Assembly (NCBI GenBank): GCA_021029595.1
Contig: JAJJOY010000001.1
Span: 310,001 to 374,000, forward strand
Source: Hominenteromicrobium mulieris
GTDB lineage: Bacteria; Bacillota; Clostridia; Oscillospirales; Acutalibacteraceae
Direction of reading: 5' to 3'
DNA length: 64,000 nucleotides
Part shown: positions 8,997-17,126 of the stretch, piece by piece
Layout: every line of letters begins with the position of its first letter
Position numbering within the stretch: position 1 is the stretch's first letter
Program-made: the position numbers and the translations under genes
The notes under the pieces: generated by a model
Told to the model about the DNA's origin: nothing
Seen by the model: the letters and a program-made list of their open reading frames with translations, nothing else
The model's database searches: none

Positions 8997-9145
8997 GCCG
9001 AACCCTTCCTTTCTTTTTTAAAAGCGCGTTTCAAACATACAAATACGCGTGAAATCCGGTGTTGCCGTCTTTCACGCTGTACCTGTTCTTCTTTTCTGCC
9101 GCATTTTGAGATATTCTGCCAAAATACAGCGTATGCTGACCGCTT
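8997..9145 (-). promoter_or_regulatory. Leader of the GS-like/ANTAR unit with two competing hairpins
   Basis: In the roughly 150-base leader, GCGTGAAA can pair with TTTCACGC to form one hairpin (with an inner CGG/CCG stem). A segment of its 3' arm, CGCGT, can instead pair with ACGCG just before CTTTT. The two structures exclude each other, as in an attenuator, but the second is weak and its U-run short. No six-base A..G loop typical of ANTAR targets is seen here. Confidence 0.35.
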
Positions 9146-9220
9146 TTGAATATTATAACACAAGATCGGTGTATTTTGCAATAAGACAGAACGCACAATG
9201 TTTATCGCCAAAATACACCG
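9120..9220. repeat. Three copies of a 12-bp element around the GS-like promoter
   Basis: CAAAATACACCG at 9209-9220, its exact reverse complement CGGTGTATTTTG at 9167-9178, and a one-mismatch copy CAAAATACAGCG at 9120-9131. Centres are about 42 and 47 bp apart, orientation alternates, and the middle copy overlaps the -35 box. This looks like a cooperative or looping operator. The cognate regulator is not known. Confidence 0.6.
9152..9181 (-). promoter_or_regulatory. Promoter of the GS-like/ANTAR unit
   Basis: TTGCAA (9176-9181) and TATAAT (9152-9157) with an 18-base spacer on the minus strand. Transcription would start near 9145, giving a leader of about 150 bases. The -35 is overlapped by the middle 12-bp element. 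Confidence 0.7.
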
Positions 9221-9273
9221 TCGATTTATGCAAGAAAAGAAACCTTAATTTACAGAAAATTACAGGGGCAAAA

Positions 9274-9927
9274 TCAGTTCGTCACATAGAGCTGCTTATA
9301 CGGATTCTGCGTGTTCGGGCGCAGCACGTAGTATTCGTCGCGCAGAAGACTTTCGGCATCTGCACCGAACTTTTCCGCGTAGTTTTGAATGAGCGGCGCC
9401 GCAATCTGCATGTCTTCTTCGGTCGCCTTATGCGCCACGACCTGCTCCGGCAAATCCTTCGGCAGGTGCGCGGTGCGCAGATAAATGCGTCCGCCGTGCA
9501 TGCCCGTGCCGCAGAAATTGCCGACCGGCTGGCGATCTTCACTGCCGATGCCGAGCACGACGATGATGCCGCCCGCCTGATATTCGCCAAGGAAGCTGCC
9601 TGTTCTGCCGCCGATGACGAGCACGGGTACTTTCTCTTTATACTCTTTCATGTGGATACCTGCGCGGTAACCGGCATCGCCCTGCACGTAGATGGCACCG
9701 CCGCGCATGGCGTACCCTGCCGCGTCGCCCGTGCTGCCGTGAATGGTGATCTCGCCCGCGTTCATCGTGTCGCCAGTCGCGTCCTGTGCGCTGCAATTTA
9801 CAATAATATTTGCGCCGTCCAGATACGCGCCGAGCGCGTTGCCCGGCACTTCGTTCAATATAATCGTACCCTCACTTTGCCCTGCGCCGATATAGCGCTG
9901 GCCGAGTGCATATGTTTTCTGTTCCAT
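9274..9927 (-). CDS. Glutamate synthase GXGXG-domain subunit (split GltB C-terminal domain)
   Basis: 217 residues made almost entirely of the right-handed beta-helix GXGXG repeat domain (for example DATGDTMNAGEITIHGSTGD, YRAGIHMKEY, GSFLGEYQAGG). In ordinary bacterial GltB this domain is the C-terminal part of one large polypeptide; here it is a separate gene, as in archaeal-type enzymes. It is the last gene of a five-gene run (amidotransferase, FMN synthase, Fe-S protein, FAD oxidoreductase, this one) with short gaps, so it presumably assembles with them. A role as the related domain of formylmethanofuran dehydrogenase is unlikely in this setting. Confidence 0.9.
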   Translation of the reverse strand: MEQKTYALGQRYIGAGQSEGTIILNEVPGNALGAYLDGANIIVNCSAQDATGDTMNAGEITIHGSTGDAAGYAMRGGAIYVQGDAGYRAGIHMKEYKEKVPVLVIGGRTGSFLGEYQAGGIIVVLGIGSEDRQPVGNFCGTGMHGGRIYLRTAHLPKDLPEQVVAHKATEEDMQIAAPLIQNYAEKFGADAESLLRDEYYVLRPNTQNPYKQLYVTN

Positions 9928-9938
9928 GTTTTTCCCCC

Positions 9939-11171
9939 TTACTGCTGCTTTGAGAGCAGGTCGCGGCGCGTACGGGCCGTGAATGCCATGAGCTGCGGCT
10001 TTTCGCAGATCAGCTTAAAATCGATTGAGCTTAACGGCGTGCGATTACGGATAAGCGCCGTGTAGATACCGGCACGCGCCACGTCGCCAATCAGGATATA
10101 GCCCTTTAAAACATCATCTTTATAGAAAAGGATCTTGTAGTTTTCGCCGTCACGGCGGACGTAGGTCTCGCCGTCATACGTGCCTGCGGTGATGATGTGC
10201 AGCCCCATGAAGCCGATGGCATTCATCGGGATCGCCCGGTCAAAGCTCGCTTTGCCGCCCGCCATGTTGATACCGGCGGTATTGCCCTGCATATAGGCGT
10301 TCGGCAACAGCGCCAGCACACGGTTGACGCCGGCGGAAATATCGAAGCTCTCCGCGCAGTCGCCTGCGGCGTAGACATCGGGCAGTGTTGTTTTGCCGGT
10401 ATCATCTGCTGCAATGCCGCGGCGCACCTCGCCGCCTGCATCTTTGACGAGCGAAGTATTCGGGCGCACACCGACCGCAATGACGAGCACGTCAAAATCG
10501 ACCGTAAGACCGCTTTTGAGTGTGGCGGTCGTGCCCGCAAACTTTGCGGCGGTATCGCCGAGGTGAAACTCGATGCCCTGCTTTTCAAGAAAATCCTTGA
10601 CGATAGCGGAGCCGGTCTCATCGAGGATGCTCGGCAGCACGCGGTCGGCAAGGTCGACGACCGTGATGGATTTCACGCGCTCCTTGATGCCCTCTGCGCA
10701 CTTTAAACCGATGAGGCCCGCGCCGATAATCAAAACACGGCTGTCTTTTGTAAGGACGCTTTCAAGCGCGTGTGCGTCATCGAGCGACATGAACGTGAAC
10801 TTTTCGGGAACGGTATCAAGCCCCTCCATGGGCGGTACGAACGGCGTGGAGCCTGTTGCGACAAGGAGCTTTTCATAGGATATCTCTTCCCCGCTCTTTA
10901 ACGTTACGGTTTTCTTTTCCGAGTCGAGCTTTGTGACGGTCTCACCGAGCTTTGCGGTGACGTGATTTTCTTCGTAAAAGCTGTCCGGGCGGTATTTCAT
11001 GCGCTCCTCATCCGTTTTGCCCTGCAATAAATAGGAAATGAGCGGGCGCGCGTAGGTATGGTGGTTTTCGGAAGCAATCAGTACGATCTCTCCGTCTTTA
11101 TCTTTACTGCGGATGCCTTCCACACAGCCGATGGCCGCAGTGGAGTTGCCGATGATTACATATTTTGCCAT
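9939..11171 (-). CDS. FAD-dependent NAD(P)H oxidoreductase of the split glutamate synthase
   Basis: 410 residues of the rubredoxin/nitrite-reductase-like class: an N-terminal FAD-binding motif (YVIIGNSTAAIGCVEGI), an NAD(P)-binding glycine motif near residue 150 (RVLIIGAGLIGLKCAEGI), and the ATG-type and GD motifs (LLVATGSTPFVPP, VYAAGDCAE). It lies 5 bases after the Fe-S gene and 11 bases before the GXGXG gene, so it probably feeds electrons from a pyridine nucleotide through the Fe-S subunit to the FMN synthase. On its own it could also be read as a nitrite reductase-type or rubredoxin reductase; context favours glutamate synthase. Confidence 0.88.
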   Translation of the reverse strand: MAKYVIIGNSTAAIGCVEGIRSKDKDGEIVLIASENHHTYARPLISYLLQGKTDEERMKYRPDSFYEENHVTAKLGETVTKLDSEKKTVTLKSGEEISYEKLLVATGSTPFVPPMEGLDTVPEKFTFMSLDDAHALESVLTKDSRVLIIGAGLIGLKCAEGIKERVKSITVVDLADRVLPSILDETGSAIVKDFLEKQGIEFHLGDTAAKFAGTTATLKSGLTVDFDVLVIAVGVRPNTSLVKDAGGEVRRGIAADDTGKTTLPDVYAAGDCAESFDISAGVNRVLALLPNAYMQGNTAGINMAGGKASFDRAIPMNAIGFMGLHIITAGTYDGETYVRRDGENYKILFYKDDVLKGYILIGDVARAGIYTALIRNRTPLSSIDFKLICEKPQLMAFTARTRRDLLSKQQ

Positions 11172-11176
11172 GGTGC

Positions 11177-11608
11177 TCAGTCCCTTTCCTCAAAGATGAT
11201 GGCTTTGTTCGGACAGCCCTGCACACAGGCGGGCTTGCCGCCGGCGTTTTCGATGCACAGCTCGCACTTCTGCATGACGCCGGATTCCGAGGGCATCAGC
11301 GCGCCGTAGGGACATACCAGCACGCAGGTGTGGCAGCCGACGCACTTATTCTGGTCGATACAGACCACGCCGTCCTTTTTGGAAAGTGCGCCCGCAATGC
11401 AGCTTTTCACGCACAGCGGGTCTGTGCAGTGGCGGCAGGAAACCGCAAAGCTGACCTGATTGTCCCCCTCAATGCGGATGCGGGGGTGAATGGTTCTGTC
11501 CTTCAGCGCCTTGATCATGCTGGATTTTCCGGAGTTTGCAAAGGCGCAGTAATATTCGCAAAGATGGCAGCCGAGGCACCATTTTTCATCAACATATACT
11601 CTTTTCAT
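11177..11608 (-). CDS. Four-cluster ferredoxin subunit of the split glutamate synthase
   Basis: 143 residues of the HycB/DmsB type with four cysteine groups: CLGCHLCEYYC, CRHCTDPLCVKSC, CVGCHTCVLVCP and CELCIENAGGKPACVQGC. These suit up to four 4Fe-4S clusters. No signal peptide, so it is cytoplasmic. Wedged between the FAD oxidoreductase and the FMN synthase subunit with gaps of 5 and 20 bases, it is the likely electron wire between them. Confidence 0.9.
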   Translation of the reverse strand: MKRVYVDEKWCLGCHLCEYYCAFANSGKSSMIKALKDRTIHPRIRIEGDNQVSFAVSCRHCTDPLCVKSCIAGALSKKDGVVCIDQNKCVGCHTCVLVCPYGALMPSESGVMQKCELCIENAGGKPACVQGCPNKAIIFEERD

Positions 11609-11628
11609 GGTTACGCTCCCTTTTCTGC

Positions 11629-13134
11629 TTATTCGCCCGCGTGCTTGATGCCGAGAATCTGAAGCTCTTTTTCGTTCAGACCCACGCCGCGCAGCATAAG
11701 GCGGTTGCCGCGCAGCGCCTCGATGGAATTGATGCCCATGCCGCCCATCATTTCCTTAATCTCGTGCTCCCACGCGGTGACAAGATTCACAAGGCGCTTA
11801 TAGCCGATGTCCGGGTTAAGGCGCTTCACAAGGTCGGGACGCTGGGTTGCAATGCCCCAGTTGCACTTGCCGGTCTGGCAGCTTCTGCACAGATGGCAGC
11901 CGAGCGCCAAAAGTGCCGCCGTGCCGATGTAGCACGCATCTGCACCGAGCGCGATGGCCTTGACAACATCGGCGCTGGAGCGAATGGAGCCGCCGACGAC
12001 GAGCGAAACCTTGTTGCGGATGCCTTCATCGCGCAGGCGCTGATCGACCGCCGCCAGAGCAAGCTCAATCGGGATGCCGACGTTATCGCGGATGCGCGTA
12101 GGCGCCGCGCCCGTGCCGCCGCGGAAACCGTCGATGGCGATGATGTCCGCGCCGCTGCGTGCAATGCCGGACGCAATGGCTGCAACGTTGTGCACCGCCG
12201 CAATCTTGACGATGACGGGCTTTTTGTAGTTTGAGGCTTCTTTTAAGGAGAAAACGAGCTGACGCAGGTCTTCAATGGAGTAAATATCGTGGTGCGGTGC
12301 GGGCGAAATAGCGTCCGAGCCCTCCGGGATCATACGCGTGCGGGAAACGTCGCCGACAATTTTTGCACCCGGCAGATGGCCGCCGATGCCCGGCTTTGCG
12401 CCCTGCCCCATTTTGATCTCGATGGCGGCGCCGGCGCTGAGGTAATCCTTATGCACGCCGAAGCGGCCGGACGCGACCTGCACGATGGTATTTGCGCCGT
12501 ACTTGTAGAAATCCTGATGCAAACCGCCCTCGCCGGTGTTGTAGTAGATGCCAAGCGCTTCTGCGGCGCGGGCAAGGCTTTCGTGCGCATTGTAGCTGAT
12601 GGAGCCGTAGGACATGGCAGAGAACATGATCGGCACGGAAAGCTCAAGCTGCGGGGTGATATTCGTCTTAATCTTACCGTTCTCGTCGCGCTCGATTTTA
12701 GACGGCTTCTGACCCAAAAACGTCTTCGTTTCCATCGGCTCACGGAGCGGGTCGATGGACGGGTTCGTGACCTGCGACGCGTTGATGAGGATTTTATCCC
12801 AGTAGACCGGCAGGGGCTTCGGGTTACCCATGGAAGACAGCAGCACGCCGCCGCTGCTCGCCTGACGGTAGACCTCCATGATGGTCTCGCCGGACCAGTT
12901 GGCATTTTCCTTAAAGGTGTGGTCGGTCTTGACGATCTTCAAAGCGCGCGTGGGACAGATGGAAACGCAGCGGTGGCAGTTCACACAGCGGCTTTCGTCG
13001 GAGATCATCATTTTCAGCTCATCGTCGTAAGCATGTACTTCGTTGGAGCACTGTCGTTCACAGGCACGGCAGGCAATGCAGCGCGCGGGGTTGCGGACGA
13101 CCTCGTACTGCGGATATAAAAAATCGATAGCCAT
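11629..13134 (-). CDS. Glutamate synthase FMN/Fe-S catalytic subunit (archaeal-type GltB core)
   Basis: 501 residues. Residues 15-70 carry two 4Fe-4S motifs (CIACRACERQC, CVNCHRCVSICP); residues 130-470 are the FMN-binding alpha8/beta8 synthase domain (GEGGLHQDFYKYG, KMGQGAKPGIGGHLPG, DGFRGGTGAAP, GADACYIGTAALLALGC). The late cysteines CHLCRSCQTGKC match the 3Fe-4S site. It forms glutamate from 2-oxoglutarate and ammonia delivered by the separate amidotransferase subunit encoded 35 bases upstream. It differs from classical GltB in being split and in carrying its own ferredoxin domain. Confidence 0.94.
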   Translation of the reverse strand: MAIDFLYPQYEVVRNPARCIACRACERQCSNEVHAYDDELKMMISDESRCVNCHRCVSICPTRALKIVKTDHTFKENANWSGETIMEVYRQASSGGVLLSSMGNPKPLPVYWDKILINASQVTNPSIDPLREPMETKTFLGQKPSKIERDENGKIKTNITPQLELSVPIMFSAMSYGSISYNAHESLARAAEALGIYYNTGEGGLHQDFYKYGANTIVQVASGRFGVHKDYLSAGAAIEIKMGQGAKPGIGGHLPGAKIVGDVSRTRMIPEGSDAISPAPHHDIYSIEDLRQLVFSLKEASNYKKPVIVKIAAVHNVAAIASGIARSGADIIAIDGFRGGTGAAPTRIRDNVGIPIELALAAVDQRLRDEGIRNKVSLVVGGSIRSSADVVKAIALGADACYIGTAALLALGCHLCRSCQTGKCNWGIATQRPDLVKRLNPDIGYKRLVNLVTAWEHEIKEMMGGMGINSIEALRGNRLMLRGVGLNEKELQILGIKHAGE

Positions 13135-13169
13135 TTATAGTAACCTCATTTCTCAGAGAACACAAACTT

Positions 13170-14270
13170 TTACTTTTTGTCCAGCGTGAAGATGACAGGC
13201 TCGCCGCCTGCGGGCGCCCAGACCTTATCGAGCGTGGGCTGAATGACGCGGATGGCAGATTCCTCACTGGCGATGTAGACCATATCGCCCTTTTCGCCGA
13301 CGACCATAGAACGCAGCTTTAAGCGGTCGTTGAGTGCCATAAAGCCACCCGTAAAGCCGACCAGAATGGAGAACGGACCGGTGACGAGCAGGCCGGAATA
13401 CACATTGCGCAAATACGTCAGACGCGCGCGCTCCTCCGGGTCTTTGTTCTGAATGGTCGTCCAGAACGGTGCCGCGATGACGTTTGCGACCTCTTGCAGG
13501 GTAAGGCCCTGACGGCGTACAAGATAATCGAAAATATAGGTGATGACCTCGGTATCGGTCAAAAGGTTGCAGTTGTAGCCGTACATCTCAATGCAGCGGC
13601 GGTTCGCATCGTAGGACGAGATTTCGCCGTTATGGACAACGGAAAGGTCGAGCAGCGCAAACGGGTGCGCACCGCCCCACCAGCCGGGGGTATTCGTCGG
13701 GTAGCGGCCGTGCGCCGTCCAACAGTAGCCGGCGTATTCATCGAGACGATAGAACCGACCGACATCCTCCGGGTAGCCGACGGCCTTAAACACGCCCATG
13801 TTTTTGCCGCTGGAGAAAATATACGCGCCATCGATAAAGGTATTGACGCGGTTGACGCAGCGGGCGGTGAACTCGTCTTCATCGAGCTGGCTTTCCGCAA
13901 GCTTTGTGTGCAGCGGTGTGACGAAGTACCGCCAGATAAGCGGCTCGTCCGTGATCTGCGGAATCTTGCGGATCGGAATTTTGGAAAGGTTCACGACATC
14001 GAAATGCTCGTTGATGAACTTCTCACATTCCTCTTTTGCTTTTACATTATTATAGAAAACGTGGAACGCATACTGTTCCGCATATTCCGGGTAAATGCCG
14101 TAGCCGGCGAAGCCGCCGCCAAGGCCGTTTGAACGGTCGTGCATGATCTCAATGGAGCGGATGATATCGGAGCCGTCCAACCGCTTTCCGCTGCGGGAAA
14201 AAACGGAGGATACGGCGCACCCCGAAGGAATTCGGAAATCGCCCGCTGTGCTTTTGCCTTCTCTAAGCAT
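13170..14270 (-). CDS. Glutamate synthase glutaminase subunit (class II amidotransferase, separate gene)
   Basis: 366 residues. The N-terminal nucleophile is probably Cys18 in FRIPSGCAVSSVFSRSG, implying removal of a 17-residue propeptide; GltB enzymes are known to be processed in this way. Other class II signatures are HDRSNGLGGGFAGYG and NTPGWWGGAHPF followed by VVHNGEISSYDANR. The ATG at 14270 is chosen over an in-frame start 54 codons upstream because GAAGGGAG precedes it and because the upstream part encodes a folded leader RNA, not protein. It is first in the glt operon, read from the promoter at 14462-14490. Confidence 0.92.
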   Translation of the reverse strand: MLREGKSTAGDFRIPSGCAVSSVFSRSGKRLDGSDIIRSIEIMHDRSNGLGGGFAGYGIYPEYAEQYAFHVFYNNVKAKEECEKFINEHFDVVNLSKIPIRKIPQITDEPLIWRYFVTPLHTKLAESQLDEDEFTARCVNRVNTFIDGAYIFSSGKNMGVFKAVGYPEDVGRFYRLDEYAGYCWTAHGRYPTNTPGWWGGAHPFALLDLSVVHNGEISSYDANRRCIEMYGYNCNLLTDTEVITYIFDYLVRRQGLTLQEVANVIAAPFWTTIQNKDPEERARLTYLRNVYSGLLVTGPFSILVGFTGGFMALNDRLKLRSMVVGEKGDMVYIASEESAIRVIQPTLDKVWAPAGGEPVIFTLDKK

Positions 14271-14327
14271 GAAGACTGCTCCCTTCTGAAAACAAATAAG
14301 ATATACGTCTTTTTCCCGGCTTTTCCG

Positions 14328-14455
14328 AAAAAAAGAGAAAGTCTGACCATACATGCTGCGTGCAATGCACGCGCGCCGTTCCCCCCGGCGCAATCTAAAA
14401 GCCCCGCATTCGGCAGCTTTTAGATGCAACATGTATGATCAGACTCCATTGTCTG
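14328..14455 (-). promoter_or_regulatory. Structured leader of the glt operon: 5' hexaloop hairpin competing with a four-way-junction terminator
   Basis: The predicted transcript starts at about 14455 with CAGAC-AATGGA-GTCTG (14440-14455), a 5-bp hairpin with a six-base loop having A at 1 and G at 4, the reported ANTAR loop signature. Its 3' arm is also the start of AGTCTGATCATACATG (14430-14445), which pairs over 16 bp with 14340-14355. That long stem encloses three hairpins (14393-14425, 14373-14391, 14358-14372) and is followed by a U-run (14328-14334). The two states exclude each other: hexaloop means read-through, long stem means termination. Function is inferred. Confidence 0.7.
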
Positions 14456-14461
14456 CCTACC

Positions 14462-14490
14462 ATTATATAGCGGCCCTTCTTATATGTCAA
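14462..14490 (-). promoter_or_regulatory. Promoter of the glt operon
   Basis: Minus-strand TTGACA (14485-14490), 17-base spacer, TATAAT (14462-14467), both perfect. The start point near 14455 places the hexaloop hairpin at the very 5' end of the mRNA. Confidence 0.85.
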
Positions 14491-14530
14491 GAAAAATTTT
14501 GCGATTTTTGAATTTTTGAGTTGTAGCAAT

Positions 14531-14573
14531 TTCATTTTATGTTCGCTTGACTTTAAAAATTTCATAAAATGAA
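14531..14573. repeat. AT-rich inverted repeat between the divergent glt and glnN promoters
   Basis: TTCATTTTATG (14531-14541) and its exact complement CATAAAATGAA (14563-14573), 21 bases apart. It lies upstream of both promoters and could be a shared regulator site. The rest of the 14271-14864 gap holds the two promoters and leaders listed separately. Confidence 0.45.
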
Positions 14574-14634
14574 TTTATGAACGCAGGTTTAAATTGCATA
14601 TCCTGCAAATCTTCAAATTTTCTCAAAAAAGGTG

Positions 14635-14663
14635 TTGACAAATGGTCCGAGACGTTGTAAAAT
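14635..14663 (+). promoter_or_regulatory. Promoter of glnN
   Basis: TTGACA (14635-14640), 17-base spacer, TAAAAT (14658-14663). Transcription would begin near 14670, about 195 bases before the glnN start codon. Confidence 0.85.
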
Positions 14664-14674
14664 TCATCACATAG

Positions 14675-14723
14675 CATAGCAAAGGCGCTGTGGTTGGTTC
14701 AATGCCATCCCCAGCGCTTTTTT
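14675..14723 (+). promoter_or_regulatory. glnN leader attenuator: hexaloop hairpin overlapping an intrinsic terminator
   Basis: CATAGC-AAAGGC-GCTGTG (14675-14692) is a 6-bp hairpin with a six-base loop carrying A1 and G4, at the extreme 5' end of the predicted mRNA. It shares bases with the 5' arm of a terminator (GCGCTG 14685-14690 pairing with CAGCGC 14712-14717, then six T). Only one can form. This is the geometry expected for ANTAR antitermination, although described targets usually have two hexaloop hairpins and only one is evident here. Confidence 0.7.
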
Positions 14724-14864
14724 GTTTGAATGAATTACGAACAGCTGTGCAGACGGTTTCGTAAAGCGAAGCCGCAGGACGAAACGCCGGGAAGATATAC
14801 AAATTATATCGCAGCGTTCGCCCCTCCTATTATGCGAATCTTATTGAAGGAAAGAGTGGTTTAC

Positions 14865-16976
14865 ATGAGCAGCACGACAAAGATCAATGTGCCGGACATT
14901 TTCGCCAGCATGGTGTTTAACGACGACGTCATGCGTGAGAGACTGCCGAAGGACGTTTACAAGTCTTTGAGAAAGACCATTGACAACGGCAAGGACCTCG
15001 ACATCACGGTTGCCAATGCTGTGGCAAATGCCATGAAGGACTGGGCGATCGAAAAAGGTGCAACGCACTACACGCACTGGTTCCAGCCGATGACCGGCAT
15101 CACCGCCGAGAAGCACGACAGCTTCATTTCTCCGACGGCAGACGGCCGCATCATCATGGAATTCTCCGGCAAGGAGCTCATCAAGGGCGAGCCGGATGCT
15201 TCTTCCTTCCCTTCCGGCGGTCTGCGCGCAACGTTTGAAGCCCGCGGCTACACCGCATGGGACCCGACCTCCTACGCATTCATTAAAGATCACTCCCTGT
15301 ACATTCCTACGGCGTTCTGTTCCTACGGCGGCGAGGTGCTGGATAAGAAAACCCCGCTGCTGCGCTCCATGGAAGCGTTGAGCGCACAGGCCGTTCGTAT
15401 CCTCCGCCTTTTCGGCGACTCCACGACAAAGCGTGTCATCACGACCGTCGGCCCGGAGCAGGAATATTTCCTTGTCGATAAAAAGCTCTACGATGAGCGC
15501 CCGGACCTCATTTACACGGGCCGCACGCTGTTCGGTGCACGCGCACCGAAGGGTCAGGAGCTTGAAGACCATTACTTCGGCGCGATCAAGCCGAGAATTG
15601 CCGCGTTCATGCAGGAGCTCGACGAAGAGCTGTGGAAGCTCGGCGTGCTTGCTAAGACAAAGCACAACGAGGTCGCCCCGGCACAGCACGAGTTGGCGCC
15701 GATCTTCTCCACTACAAACGTTGCGACCGACCATAACCAGCTGACCATGGAGACGATGAAGAACGTTGCGCTCCGCCACGGCCTTGTCTGCCTGCTGCAT
15801 GAAAAGCCGTTTGCAGGCGTAAACGGCTCCGGCAAGCACAACAACTGGTCACTTTCCACCGATACCGGCAAGAATCTGTTTGAGCCGGGCAAGCTGCCGC
15901 AGGAAAATGCACAGTTTCTCCTGTTCCTCGCCGCTGTTATCAAGGGTGTTGACGAGTATCAGGATCTGCTGCGTGTCTCCGTCGCTTCCGCAGGCAACGA
16001 TCATCGCCTCGGCGCAAACGAAGCGCCGCCGGCCATCATCTCCATCTTCCTCGGCGACGAGCTTACAGCTATCCTGCACGCCATTGAGACCGGCACGGTC
16101 TACGGCGGCACACTCCGCGTCAACATGGAGATTGGCGTAAACGTTCTGCCGTCCTTCACAAAGGATACAACGGACAGAAACAGAACCTCCCCGTTCGCTT
16201 TCACCGGCAACAAGTTCGAGTTCAGAAGCCTCGGCTCGCAGCTCAACATCGCCTGCCCGAACATCATGCTGAACACGATTATCGCCGATGAGCTCGAGCA
16301 GTTCGCAGACGAGCTTGAGGGCAAGAGCGATGATTTCATGTCGGCACTGAACGCACTCATCAAGCGTGTCATCAAAGAGCACAAGCGTATCATCTTTAAC
16401 GGCGACGGCTATGCGGACGCTTGGAAGGTCGAAGCTGCAAGACGCGGCCTGACGAACCTGCCGACCACGGTAGACGCACTGCCGCACTACACCGACGAAA
16501 AGAACGTGAAGCTCTTTGCAAAGCATAAGATCTACACCGAAGTCGAGATGCAGTCCAGACAGGACATCATCCTCGAAACGTACGCGAAGACCATCAACAT
16601 CGAAGCGCTCACCGCAAGTGATATGGTCAAGCGCGATATTCTCCCCGCTGTTTCCTCTTATGTTGCGGAGCTTGCAAGCGGTGTTGCCACGAAGAAGGCC
16701 ATCAGCGATGACATTCCGTGCGAAGCGGAGCTTGATATCATCAAGCGTCTTTCCGGCCTGCAGGACTGCGCATATAAGAAGCTTGCTGCGCTCGATAACG
16801 CCATCATCGGCGTGAAGGAAGTCGGCGAAGATCCGATTGAGGTTGCGACCTATTATAAGGATTCCGTCATCACCGCCATGACCGAGCTGAGAGCCGTTGT
16901 GGACGAGATGGAAACGCTGGTCTCTTCCGATTACTGGCCGTACCCGAGCTACGGCGATCTGATGTTCAGAGTATAA
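14865..16976 (+). CDS. glnN: Type III glutamine synthetase
   Basis: 703 residues, the usual length for GSIII. It condenses glutamate and ammonia with ATP. The catalytic motifs are intact: [30 protein letters not shown], and the nucleotide/substrate motif [16 protein letters not shown]. The start at 14865 ([13 protein letters not shown]) is chosen because GAAGGAAAG precedes it; an in-frame ATG 45 codons upstream lies in the leader. It is probably the main ammonia-assimilating synthetase here, since the type I homologue at 7800-8996 lacks catalytic residues. It is read from its own promoter through an attenuator and is followed by amt. Confidence 0.97.
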   Translation: MSSTTKINVPDIFASMVFNDDVMRERLPKDVYKSLRKTIDNGKDLDITVANAVANAMKDWAIEKGATHYTHWFQPMTGITAEKHDSFISPTADGRIIMEFSGKELIKGEPDASSFPSGGLRATFEARGYTAWDPTSYAFIKDHSLYIPTAFCSYGGEVLDKKTPLLRSMEALSAQAVRILRLFGDSTTKRVITTVGPEQEYFLVDKKLYDERPDLIYTGRTLFGARAPKGQELEDHYFGAIKPRIAAFMQELDEELWKLGVLAKTKHNEVAPAQHELAPIFSTTNVATDHNQLTMETMKNVALRHGLVCLLHEKPFAGVNGSGKHNNWSLSTDTGKNLFEPGKLPQENAQFLLFLAAVIKGVDEYQDLLRVSVASAGNDHRLGANEAPPAIISIFLGDELTAILHAIETGTVYGGTLRVNMEIGVNVLPSFTKDTTDRNRTSPFAFTGNKFEFRSLGSQLNIACPNIMLNTIIADELEQFADELEGKSDDFMSALNALIKRVIKEHKRIIFNGDGYADAWKVEAARRGLTNLPTTVDALPHYTDEKNVKLFAKHKIYTEVEMQSRQDIILETYAKTINIEALTASDMVKRDILPAVSSYVAELASGVATKKAISDDIPCEAELDIIKRLSGLQDCAYKKLAALDNAIIGVKEVGEDPIEVATYYKDSVITAMTELRAVVDEMETLVSSDYWPYPSYGDLMFRV

Positions 16977-17029
16977 GGGGCTTTGAACATACCGTTTCAA
17001 ACGGACAAGGGATGAAAAATTCAATATAG

Positions 17030-17083
17030 GCACAAGGGTGTGCACGGGGTTCCGTTTCAGGAACCAAACGTGCACACCCTTTT
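17030..17083 (+). promoter_or_regulatory. amt leader attenuator: hexaloop hairpin overlapping an intrinsic terminator
   Basis: GCAC-AAGGGT-GTGC (17030-17043) has a six-base loop with A1 and G4. Its loop and 3' arm overlap the 5' arm of a strong terminator, GGGTGTGCACG (17036-17046) pairing with CGTGCACACCC (17069-17079) before TTTT, with GGTTCC/GGAACC inside. This matches the glt and glnN leaders. I find no convincing promoter between glnN and here, so amt may be read through from glnN. Confidence 0.6.
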
Positions 17084-17126
17084 CTATTTTCAAATCACTA
17101 GGGCTTAAACTTAGGAGGACGAACAT

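Noticed and set aside
8997-9145. A fourth ANTAR target in the GS-like leader
   Set aside because: No stem with a six-base loop having A1 and G4 that overlaps a terminator arm was found.
14340-14445. Ends of a small insertion sequence or MITE
   Set aside because: The inverted arms enclose only about 75 bases of three nested hairpins, sit exactly between promoter and start codon and end in a U-run, which fits a leader RNA better. A repeat search would settle it.
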